Source of the DNA: a virus
IMG/VR virus record: IMGVR_UViG_3300030104_005476
Location: 1 to 20,579 of that record
Direction: 5' to 3' (one strand)
Length of the DNA stretch: 20,579 nucleotides
A program made the position numbers and the translations under genes. This document shows, piece by piece, positions 8,201-14,223 of the stretch (position 1 is the stretch's first letter; each line of letters starts with the position of its first letter). Below the pieces are notes generated by a model, which was not told the origin of the DNA, did no database searches, and worked only from the letters and a program-made list of their open reading frames with translations.

Positions 8201-11137
8201 TAGTTGCTGCTGTAAACTTGAAGGATAAGAATTAGCACTTCTTGGGTGTGCAGACCAAGGTATTGATTCACTACCTGAAGATGTTCCGTAATTTGGATCA
8301 AAAGAATAAACAAGCTCGCTCTCAAGATGGTCAGTAGGCGCTGTCCCAGCGTAAAAAGCTTTATCAATAAAAAACCCACAGCTTGGGTTACCAAAATTAT
8401 TACCTGTAATAAGTATTGGGTTTGGTGTAGACAAGTTAGAACCAAATTTTACTAACTCTTTCCATTCTTTTTTAGAGTTACTTATGTCAAGAGACGGCGT
8501 TGTTTCACCACTGTAATCAGAGAAATCATTTACATTATCTAATATATCTGTTGTGCTAGTATAATTACTAAACACAGGTGCGTTCCAGAGGGCGTTTTGA
8601 TCATAGAAAAAGTGACTAAACATACTTTTAGCAACTTCATATTCTATTTCAGATGATGGTAAGAACAATTCTTCATCAGCGCCATTTGCATTAATTTTTA
8701 CAAAAAACACGCCTTTAAATTCTGGCAACGCAACTTCCTTGCCGGTATATATAATTAATTCCATACCAGCAACCATGCTTACATTTGTACCTCCAGAATC
8801 AAGATAACTTGGTGGAAAGTTTTGATATATAAAAGAACAATCTGAAGCGTCAAACACATCTTCTAAAGTAATTTCGTATGGATCACCAATATTATTACCT
8901 TTAGCAACTTTAGCAACTTTATATCTACGAGTGTAATCGTTCTCAAAGCTTTTAAAAGATATGTATATATCTTCTTCTATTGTAGCTAAGTTAGGAGCGC
9001 CAGTTCCATCATATATTCCATCATCAATTTCAAAAAACCTACTGTCAGCTTGCGGGTAGCTTGTGTTTCCAAAAACAGCTAAAGTATTATTTGGAGTTCC
9101 TTCATCACCAACTTGTAATCCTACTAGTTTATCAATTTTTTCTTTTATATAATCTGGAGCTTCATTTTCTATAGCTAAAACTTTATACTTATACTCTTCT
9201 CTAAGTAAGGCATTAGATTCTGCCGCTTTTTTCAAAAATAAAAAAGTATCTTCGTCAACTTTATTTCTTTCAGAAGATGGAAAAGATAGCCATAAATCGC
9301 CATCTGCAGCTTGATATACTCTGCTTAAAGCTATATTATAATATTCTGTAGAAGTTTCTTTTACAAATATTTTAAATGATTCAGCCCAGTGTGGAGCGTC
9401 TGTTACAACTCTACCTGTGATTTTCATCTTAGCAGAACCATGTTGTTTAGGTATTTTAAACTGAGAATCGTTTGAAGTAAATATAGGTGTTTGTCTACCG
9501 TAAGAATCTAAATATGCTATCCCTAATTGATAATCTCTAATAGATTTTAATGATTTGTACCCTTTAAGAGAAACACGGTTTTGGACTTGAGGGCTTGGCG
9601 TGCCTGTAAAATTACCTATATAATTATGTTTAAAAATAGGATTTTCTTTGTACCTACTTTCATAACGTGCTTTTAAAATAGGAGTTGTACCTATATCGTA
9701 ATTTTGCTCGTAATTACCATAAATTATTCTACTACCAGTAACTTCTTGTGCAAGAGCAGTAATAGGAACATTGTCATAATCTCTTAATAATTGGTTTTCT
9801 GGTACTGCAGTATATATTAAATCAGAAGTTACTTCATATAAATTAGCATCCCAATGGTTTTTATAGTTACCAACTCTGTCTGCCAAAGTAATTCCTTGTT
9901 CAATTGTTTTGTGGTCAAAAGGTTTTATTTTATCTACAATATAAACAATAGGAGAGTCTGATTCTGTATATAATAAATCTATTTGAACAACGTCATATGG
10001 AGTTTCTTTTGTTAAAAATCTTCTTAACTTAACAGACAAAAGCCTGTTTTCCATAGCCGTATTATATGCTTTTCTTGAACTATATTCAAAAACACCTGCA
10101 TCAAATACAGATTGTGTAAAAGGAGAAAAAGCAGAATACTCACCGCTATTATATTTATATCTATATCCAAATTTTACAAATTTTCTTGGAAATATTTCTC
10201 CATAAATATTACGCTTTTTTTTACAATCAAAAACAGTAAGTGTTGTGGGTATACCACCAGCTTGTGAAGTATCAGATTTTGATAATAATCTAAAGTTATA
10301 TTTTCCTTCTCCTAAAGAATTAATTATTTGTATAGTTGCCTGAGGCGCTTCATCTATATCAAGAAGAGAACCTTGTTCAAGCATAAGAACTCTATCACCA
10401 TCATTCCAAGAACCATCTGATGGAGAAAAATTATCAAACTCTATTTCACCAACATCTCCTATTTCAACATCCATTTCTATTTCTGCCGTGGCTATTGTTG
10501 TTTCATCAAAAATAGGGTCAACAAGAAGTTTAGATTTTGGAGCTGGTTTTATAACAGTTATATATTCTTTTGTAAAAGCAACGTTGTTATTATATTGAAT
10601 ACCTCTTTTTGGAATAACAAGACGCGTATCATAATGGCCGCCTTGATGCGTACCAGTTTCAGCTAATACTACATCTAATTTTTTAGGTTCATTTCTACCA
10701 TCTGTCCAAAAAAGATAATCAGTATTTTGGCCTAATACTAAGTTTATACCAGTTATTATTTCATTAGTAAACTCTAAAACAGAATTTGTAGTGTCTACAA
10801 AAATAAATCTGATTTGACCATTTGTGTATTTTAATATAGCGCTTTTAGTGTCATGATAAACAAACCAATAAAAAGAATCTGATTTTTCGTCTACAACACA
10901 ACCAACACATTTAGCAGTTGGAGCTATTTGATTTGTAGGTGAAGTTGAGCCGTAAAAAGGGTGATAGTCAAAAGCACCAATATTACCTAATAAATTTGTA
11001 ACAGCACCAACATCTGAAGCTTCTGAAGTAGAAACTTGAATGTTTAATGCATCTCTATATTCACCATTAGGTAATAATCTTTCATCAAGGTCTTTGTTCA
11101 TTTTACCTTGAGTAAAAGTGCTTTTAATCTCCGGCAT
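5222..11137 (-). CDS. Giant nozzle/muzzle-like tail protein with C-terminal GCxDP repeat array
   Basis: A 1971-aa protein starting MPEIKSTFTQGKMNKDLDER, ATG at 11135-11137. The N-terminal NPNGEYRDALN-type segment (here LLPNGEYRDALNIQVS), the early FWTDGRNEPKKLDV segment, and the later YGISKNPESFAKDNYRAYFT and VLRLSMDGLTPISEYGMGQYF segments (about residues 1480-1530) match, as I remember them, the beta-propeller tail protein of short-tailed phages. That is the T7 gp12 nozzle, the P22 gp10 hub and the crAss-like muzzle group, which close the end of the tail and open on host contact. Residues 1-1725 form this body, far longer than T7 gp12 (about 790 aa), so large insertions or extra domains are present. 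Residues 1728-1951 are eight GCxDP repeats with Pro-rich linkers, followed by a six-proline run and an acidic tail (VQDLNDDDS). The gene lies 3 bases after the 482-aa ring gene. The coding call is certain, the muzzle role likely, and the repeat function inferred. Confidence 0.8.
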   Translation of the reverse strand: MPEIKSTFTQGKMNKDLDERLLPNGEYRDALNIQVSTSEASDVGAVTNLLGNIGAFDYHPFYGSTSPTNQIAPTAKCVGCVVDEKSDSFYWFVYHDTKSAILKYTNGQIRFIFVDTTNSVLEFTNEIITGINLVLGQNTDYLFWTDGRNEPKKLDVVLAETGTHQGGHYDTRLVIPKRGIQYNNNVAFTKEYITVIKPAPKSKLLVDPIFDETTIATAEIEMDVEIGDVGEIEFDNFSPSDGSWNDGDRVLMLEQGSLLDIDEAPQATIQIINSLGEGKYNFRLLSKSDTSQAGGIPTTLTVFDCKKKRNIYGEIFPRKFVKFGYRYKYNSGEYSAFSPFTQSVFDAGVFEYSSRKAYNTAMENRLLSVKLRRFLTKETPYDVVQIDLLYTESDSPIVYIVDKIKPFDHKTIEQGITLADRVGNYKNHWDANLYEVTSDLIYTAVPENQLLRDYDNVPITALAQEVTGSRIIYGNYEQNYDIGTTPILKARYESRYKENPIFKHNYIGNFTGTPSPQVQNRVSLKGYKSLKSIRDYQLGIAYLDSYGRQTPIFTSNDSQFKIPKQHGSAKMKITGRVVTDAPHWAESFKIFVKETSTEYYNIALSRVYQAADGDLWLSFPSSERNKVDEDTFLFLKKAAESNALLREEYKYKVLAIENEAPDYIKEKIDKLVGLQVGDEGTPNNTLAVFGNTSYPQADSRFFEIDDGIYDGTGAPNLATIEEDIYISFKSFENDYTRRYKVAKVAKGNNIGDPYEITLEDVFDASDCSFIYQNFPPSYLDSGGTNVSMVAGMELIIYTGKEVALPEFKGVFFVKINANGADEELFLPSSEIEYEVAKSMFSHFFYDQNALWNAPVFSNYTSTTDILDNVNDFSDYSGETTPSLDISNSKKEWKELVKFGSNLSTPNPILITGNNFGNPSCGFFIDKAFYAGTAPTDHLESELVYSFDPNYGTSSGSESIPWSAHPRSANSYPSSLQQQLAGGPDYNSGLISSDDNWDINTPQFGKGIYKEGNDWIIELSFVSNVGPHADGGDGQGYGFSSSWHFLFNDILKSHLWEPQNDSRILEEYTNRYGGGTQSLQTVINRIEPNSIFRFANSVSGKKYRIKSVGIEKRYNFINFLQLTSAYYDAMTLAYTSPGSSWDNNGGNFRHAYQDFGKPVNRRITYKINLSNQNVSEEEVLINGVATPILEAAHTHQAVELQFLNIKIPDETGNVISENPAIFETEPKKTADLDLYYEASEALPISLDAKNVETFIPLGSVVKCPNRKDVTSPNILTYVTKAVGNIITTNIAIDYSSLIGPPGLNLPAVPLYFYREDGSYTTAFVDGIGTGTNEIMLTSNVSKNPFALSWFNCFSFGNGVESNRIRDTFNEVIIDKGVKVSTVTDFTYAREKRQSGLIFSGIYNSNTGVNNLNQFILAEGITKDLNPTYGSIQKLFQRRDDLISFCEDRIVNIKANKDTLFNADGSSNVIASSKVLGDATPFAGDYGISKNPESFAKDNYRAYFTDKQRGVVLRLSMDGLTPISEYGMGQYFKDYLKNSSTLLGSYDNRKEEYNITSEIQSSTVSYKESVRGWSSFKSFVPEHALSVGNEYFTFKNSIPYLHHSNNADRNNFYGIAYPSTINVVLNDSPDVIKSFKTVKYEGSQSKVNQELTRVETGFYNLQNVDGWYVDLIKTDKQHGKVPEFIEKEGKWFNNIKGDEHQRKTDEFSFQGIGKVSDIIVDVTASPAVGGCTDPLADNYDPLATFNNGTCTFTQPPPPTVISGCMDPLATNYDPTATFDDGTCTFVPPTPIYGCTDPSAFNYDPTATVDDGTCVPFVAGCTDPNALNYFAGANYDDGSCVYTMVPGCTDPQATNFNPLATVDDGTCTYSPQPVPGCMDPAATNYNPLATVDDGSCTYPPISGCTDPQALNYDPLAVIDDGSCTYAPPPVPGCTDPNATNYNPYATQDDGSCVYGPPPPPPTSLTVQDLNDDDS
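5265..5282 (-). repeat. (GGT)6 trinucleotide tract encoding six prolines
   Basis: Six perfect GGT units on the plus strand, read as six CCA proline codons on the coding strand. They lie just after the last GCxDP repeat and before the acidic tail of the muzzle-like protein. In-frame slippage could change the length of this stiff linker without disrupting the gene. Confidence 0.9.
5285..5956 (-). repeat. Array of eight GC(T/M)DP...DDG(S/T)C repeats
   Basis: Encodes residues 1728-1951 of the muzzle-like protein. Each copy is GC, T or M, DP, about 4 residues, N-Y/F-D/N-P, about 4 residues, then D-D-G-S/T-C and a final aromatic-ended tail; copy 1 has NNG for DDG, and copy 4 has NYFAGANYDDG. The two Cys of each copy are 18 residues apart. 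On the plus strand the copies are marked by GGATCNNTACANCC-like cores starting at 5340, 5427, 5508, 5595, 5676, 5754, 5844 and 5943. Spacings are 87, 81, 87, 81, 78, 90 and 99 bases, all multiples of three, so gain or loss of copies keeps frame. Linkers are Pro-rich. The same motif is abundant in marine Bacteroidota surface proteins. A disulfide-pinned, possibly Ca2+-binding fold is an inference from the Cys pair and Asp cluster. Confidence 0.93.
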
Positions 11138-11140
11138 ATA

Positions 11141-12589
11141 CTAGTGTTTTATTTGCTTAGATTTACCTCTAAGTATTTGAGTTAATTCTTCTAGTTTTAA
11201 ATTTGATAATCTTAGTTTTGCTTGTCTTACAGCTGCAAACCTATCTTTTTTAAATCTTCTTACTACATATTCTTGCACGTTAGCACGTGTAGATAAAATA
11301 GCATGTGCTATACACATATACATTGCTTGCTCTGCAAACTTATGTACTTTCATTTCTTTTTCTGTACCTAGACTGTCGCTTATATAATCTAGTACAATTG
11401 TTTGACCACTTACAGCAGAAGAAAAATGAATTAACCCAGTGTTACTATCAATATAATAAGAGCCATTATCTTGAGCATACTGTGGGTCTATACCATATCT
11501 TCTACCTTCTGCAATCCACTGTGTGTCATCTTCATAGTCATCTGTAGATGTTGTTGAAACAGGCTTATGTGCTTTATATTTTTCCCAAGAGTTTGATTCA
11601 GTGTTTAAATCTACAATTATAATTTGAGTATTTGCCTGCATTGTAGCTTCTGGATAACCAGGAATAGGAACAGTTGTAACTGGTGAGTCTAATAGTTGGT
11701 TTGCTTCATGTTCTGGATTTGTTATAGTAATACCAGTACCTTCGTAATTTGCACTAGTAGAATCACCTACGCTAGCAACTGTAGAGTTTTCAGGTATACC
11801 AGGTCCAAACACAGACATACCAACTTTTATATTTGAATGTGTGTCTTGAAAATTAATTTGTAACCCAGAGCCAGGACCATATACAACATAATTAGTACTA
11901 GTAGCGCCAGATCCAGCCATTGTTCTTGCGGCGCCAGTAACATCAACTCTAACTTCTGTAGAGTATTGACGAAGTGGGGTTTTTGATACAAAATTATCAT
12001 TAGATACTATTTGATTACCAAACGAATCGTAAGATCTTGTAATACCATACTCTACATATTTATCTTTTAAAGGATTTGTAGTAGTTGTGCCTATGTTATT
12101 CTTCCAAGTATTAGTTTCAAATTTTAAAGTGCCATCAGTATTTTGTTGATAAGCTATTGGATTTGAAGTTTTAGAAACAGGATATAATCTTTTTTTAATA
12201 CCAGAGTTATCCATTAAAGAAACGCACGTATAGTGAATATAGTCTTGTGGTAGTGGTAATGCAAGTGATGGTGGAACTTCTAACTCGTAAGATTTTGTAG
12301 ATTTTAATGTATCAAAACTTAGCTCAGCTAAAGATCTTTGTGCATGAAAAGCAACATCAGTTCTTTTTACTTTGCTTATTAATTTTTCATCACCAACATA
12401 TGCTACTAAAAAAGAGTTTATAATGTCTTCAAGAGAAACAAATTGATAGTTACCGTAATTATCAACACCGTTGTTTTGAACTCCATCTTCACCTTCGTAA
12501 TATATTTTTGAATCCAAACCTAAATCAATAAGTTCTCCAACGCTACCTAGCGGCGGATTGTTTTGTAAAACTCCGTCTAATAATCCCAT
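11141..12589 (-). CDS. Putative head-tail connector / tail ring protein with inserted beta module
   Basis: A 482-aa protein. The N-terminal part contains LEDIINSFLVAYVGDEKLIS, KVKRTDVAFHAQRSLAELSFDT, then ELEVPPSLALPLPQDYIHYT. This is a helical adaptor-like start followed by a strand-rich segment that I recognise from ring or tail-tubular proteins of crAss-like and related podovirus-like phages (T7 gp11 / P22 gp4 functional class). Residues about 238-300 form an inserted module (LQINFQDTHSNIKVGMSVFGPGI...NSTVASV) also found in the 434-aa protein. The C-terminus returns to helix (MKVHKFAEQAMYMCIAHAIL...RRFKKDRFAAVRQAKLRLSN) and is strongly basic at the end. It lies 3 bases after the 226-aa gene and 3 bases before the giant muzzle gene. 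The family call is from memory of the sequence pattern and gene order, not a search. Confidence 0.78.
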   Translation of the reverse strand: MGLLDGVLQNNPPLGSVGELIDLGLDSKIYYEGEDGVQNNGVDNYGNYQFVSLEDIINSFLVAYVGDEKLISKVKRTDVAFHAQRSLAELSFDTLKSTKSYELEVPPSLALPLPQDYIHYTCVSLMDNSGIKKRLYPVSKTSNPIAYQQNTDGTLKFETNTWKNNIGTTTTNPLKDKYVEYGITRSYDSFGNQIVSNDNFVSKTPLRQYSTEVRVDVTGAARTMAGSGATSTNYVVYGPGSGLQINFQDTHSNIKVGMSVFGPGIPENSTVASVGDSTSANYEGTGITITNPEHEANQLLDSPVTTVPIPGYPEATMQANTQIIIVDLNTESNSWEKYKAHKPVSTTSTDDYEDDTQWIAEGRRYGIDPQYAQDNGSYYIDSNTGLIHFSSAVSGQTIVLDYISDSLGTEKEMKVHKFAEQAMYMCIAHAILSTRANVQEYVVRRFKKDRFAAVRQAKLRLSNLKLEELTQILRGKSKQIKH

Positions 12590-12592
12590 TTG

Positions 12593-13273
12593 TTATGCTT
12601 TTTGTTGTTGAATATTTTTGTTATCTTCTGCAATCGCTGATTGATAAACAGAAGGATCTTTTATAGAAATACCAGCTAAAGCCAATATTTTTACAACTAA
12701 ATTGTTTTCTTCTGAGGCGTGAAGTTCAAAGTTTATTGAATCATCTGGCTCGTAAAGAGCGTGTTCTCCAACAATAACATATCCCCACTTTGGCTCAACA
12801 GGTCTTTTAATGTAATGTAAATAAGTTTTTCTTCTTAAATTAGGATAAATTCTAAATCCTTGAGATGAGTCAATATATACACCTCTTTTTAAAGTTGGTT
12901 TTGCTAAAGGCGCTAATTGAATATTTAAATATTCTTTTTGAGTAACTCTTTCTATTTCTCCAAATATATTTTGTATAGAATTAACTCTATATACATCGCT
13001 TGGTTTTTTATAATAAGGATTTACAAAAGTTGTTAATTGTTCAATTTTTTCAAAAGTAGCTATTTTTTCTTCTAAGTTATTTATCATATCAGAATAATCA
13101 GTATCGTTACCTGGAACTCTACTAAACTGATTTATATCATAAAAATATTGCTCAAATATATCCATCTGAGCATGATCTGCAAACAAGTTAAACTCTTGTG
13201 GAGTTATATAACCTCTCTGCTCTTTGTTAACTATTGCTAACACTTTTTGATATACGTTATCTATTTTTACCAT
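12593..13273 (-). CDS. Putative tail ring/connector protein
   Basis: A 226-aa protein starting MVKIDNVYQKVLAIVNKEQR. The first 85 residues are helical (GYITPQEFNLFADHAQMDIFEQYFYDINQFSRVPGN), and the rest mixes strand and helix (RGVYIDSSQGFRIYPNLRRK, then YIKRPVEPKWGYVIVG). The C-terminus is helical (ENNLVVKILALAGISIKDPSVYQSAIAEDNKN). There is no Cys, signal or membrane segment. The text and its place between the capsid region and the larger ring protein fit one of the several small ring proteins stacked between portal and muzzle in crAss-like and related short-tailed phages. The gene follows a GC-rich hairpin by about 10 bases and starts at ATG 13271-13273 with an AATAAAAAAT leader. Confidence in the gene is high and in the exact ring identity moderate. 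Confidence 0.78.
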   Translation of the reverse strand: MVKIDNVYQKVLAIVNKEQRGYITPQEFNLFADHAQMDIFEQYFYDINQFSRVPGNDTDYSDMINNLEEKIATFEKIEQLTTFVNPYYKKPSDVYRVNSIQNIFGEIERVTQKEYLNIQLAPLAKPTLKRGVYIDSSQGFRIYPNLRRKTYLHYIKRPVEPKWGYVIVGEHALYEPDDSINFELHASEENNLVVKILALAGISIKDPSVYQSAIAEDNKNIQQQKA

Positions 13274-13283
13274 ATTTTTTTAT

Positions 13284-13322
13284 TGTAGTTTGCGATCGCC
13301 CCGTAGAGCGACCGCTTCTACA
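13284..13322 (-). other. GC-rich two-part hairpin between virion genes
   Basis: In the 55-base gap between the 267-aa and 226-aa genes, TGTAG (13284-13288) pairs with CTACA (13318-13322). Inside this, GCGATCGC (13292-13299) pairs with GCGACCGC (13308-13315). In the minus-strand transcript that inner stem is 8 bp with one G.U pair, and the loop is the 8 bases at 13300-13307. The two stems are separated by an AA/AAA internal loop. What follows on the coding strand is an A-rich leader (ATAAAAAAT) and the ATG of the ring gene, not a U-run, so it is unlikely to be a simple intrinsic terminator. It could be an RNA processing or stability element, a translational control hairpin, or a DNA-level site. 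It stands out as G+C-rich in an A+T-rich sequence. Confidence 0.7.
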
Positions 13323-13328
13323 GCTTGA

Positions 13329-14132
13329 TTATTTTAATCGTTTTTCTATATTTGAATATATTTCCATACCTTCATCAGTTTTAAACCAATGTGCTAAAGC
13401 AGTATATGGATGTTCATCAAAAGGAACTGTCATTATAGGTCTATCATTTGATCCCCATAAAAAGTTTCTTTGATCTGTACTTAGTTTAATAATACCAAGT
13501 TCAGTTGCTCTAATACCAAAGTTTCTAAGCTGAACATTATCATCAGTAGCTAATTCTAAGAACAAAGCAGGATTGTTTCTAGCAAATACTAGTAAATCAC
13601 GTTTAAGCTCTTTAGAACTCATCTTAGACACTTCAGAACCTTTTTCTACACGTAGTATAGCTTCTGCCATATCTATATCAATTTCTCTCGCTGCTAATAT
13701 TGCGTCTGCTTCTAACTCTAATACTTCAATTTCATCAACAGCTTCTTTAACAGGGTTATATTCATAATACACAGTATCTTTGTGCGGGTGATATAATGAT
13801 AATAACTTTTGTAAAACTGTCTTTTCTTTTTCAACAAATAAAGTACCATCTCTAAAAACAACGTGAGCTAATCTTTGATCACCTTTCATTTCATCAACAA
13901 ATGATGTTCTTTGATTTTCACAATATTTTAATTCTCTTTCATATCCTTTTTCTTCATCAAAAAAGTAAACTCCATTTGTTTTTAACATATATGATATAGG
14001 TTTTTTTCTACTTTTTAAATAATAAACCCTATCTTTTATTTCCCAAGTTGGTTTTTTAATTTCAACTTTTTTTGTTTTTGGTTGTTCTACAACCTGTGGC
14101 TCTTCAATAGCCACTTCTGTTTTTTTTGCCAT
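13329..14132 (-). CDS. Conserved protein next to the capsid gene, function unknown
   Basis: A 267-aa protein starting MAKKTEVAIEEPQVVEQPKT. Residues 1-30 are a charged, probably disordered Lys/Glu/Pro tail. Residues 32-115 look like a compact beta domain (DRVYYLKSRKKPISYMLKTN, VYFFDEEKGYERELKY, AHVVFRDGTLFV). Residues 125-200 are an acidic helical region (VDEIEVLELEADAILAAREI, then DMAEAILRVEKG). The C-terminal 70 residues (DDNVQLRNFGIRATELGIIK, WFKTDEGMEIYSNIEKRLK) are mixed. It is the first gene after the capsid terminator and the last before the ring genes. I recall similar proteins at the same place in uncultured marine phages, without a known function; a head-completion, capsid-associated or neck role is inferred from position. 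Its 25-base start region is identical to that of the scaffold-like gene. Confidence 0.78.
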   Translation of the reverse strand: MAKKTEVAIEEPQVVEQPKTKKVEIKKPTWEIKDRVYYLKSRKKPISYMLKTNGVYFFDEEKGYERELKYCENQRTSFVDEMKGDQRLAHVVFRDGTLFVEKEKTVLQKLLSLYHPHKDTVYYEYNPVKEAVDEIEVLELEADAILAAREIDIDMAEAILRVEKGSEVSKMSSKELKRDLLVFARNNPALFLELATDDNVQLRNFGIRATELGIIKLSTDQRNFLWGSNDRPIMTVPFDEHPYTALAHWFKTDEGMEIYSNIEKRLK

Positions 14133-14146
14133 AATATAATATAATA
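14133..14146 (-). promoter_or_regulatory. A/T-only leader shared with the scaffold gene
   Basis: Directly upstream of the 267-aa ATG, a TAT/TAA-repeat leader (plus strand AATATAATATAATA) is identical to the leader of the 400-aa gene at 16981-16994. The identity runs on into the first codons, 25 bases in all. With no Shine-Dalgarno motif, an unstructured A/T-rich leader is the likely translation start signal. It might also act as a -10-like promoter element after the terminator. Confidence 0.5.
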
Positions 14147-14151
14147 TAAGT

Positions 14152-14209
14152 TAATAAAAAAATAAAAGGGAAGACGGAGAACGTTTACTTGTATGCCGTC
14201 CTCCCTTTT
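14152..14209 (-). terminator. Strong intrinsic terminator after the major capsid gene
   Basis: In the minus-strand transcript, a 14-bp stem forms between the complements of 14196-14209 and 14164-14177, with a single G.U pair and an 18-base loop (14178-14195). The U-rich tail is complementary to 14152-14163 and includes seven consecutive U. The stem starts 15 bases after the capsid stop codon (TAA, 14224-14226). This is a textbook Rho-independent terminator placed to end or attenuate the head-gene transcript. Confidence 0.9.
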
Positions 14210-14223
14210 AAAATAATAAGTGC

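Noticed and set aside
13292-13299. GCGATCGC as a cyanobacterial HIP1 signature indicating a cyanobacterial host
   Set aside because: I noticed it only here, where it is explained as one arm of a hairpin; leaders and repeat content point to Bacteroidota.
13284-13322. Structured gap as a tRNA or small RNA gene
   Set aside because: Only 39 bases, with no cloverleaf, T-loop or CCA end; the pairing is a single nested hairpin.
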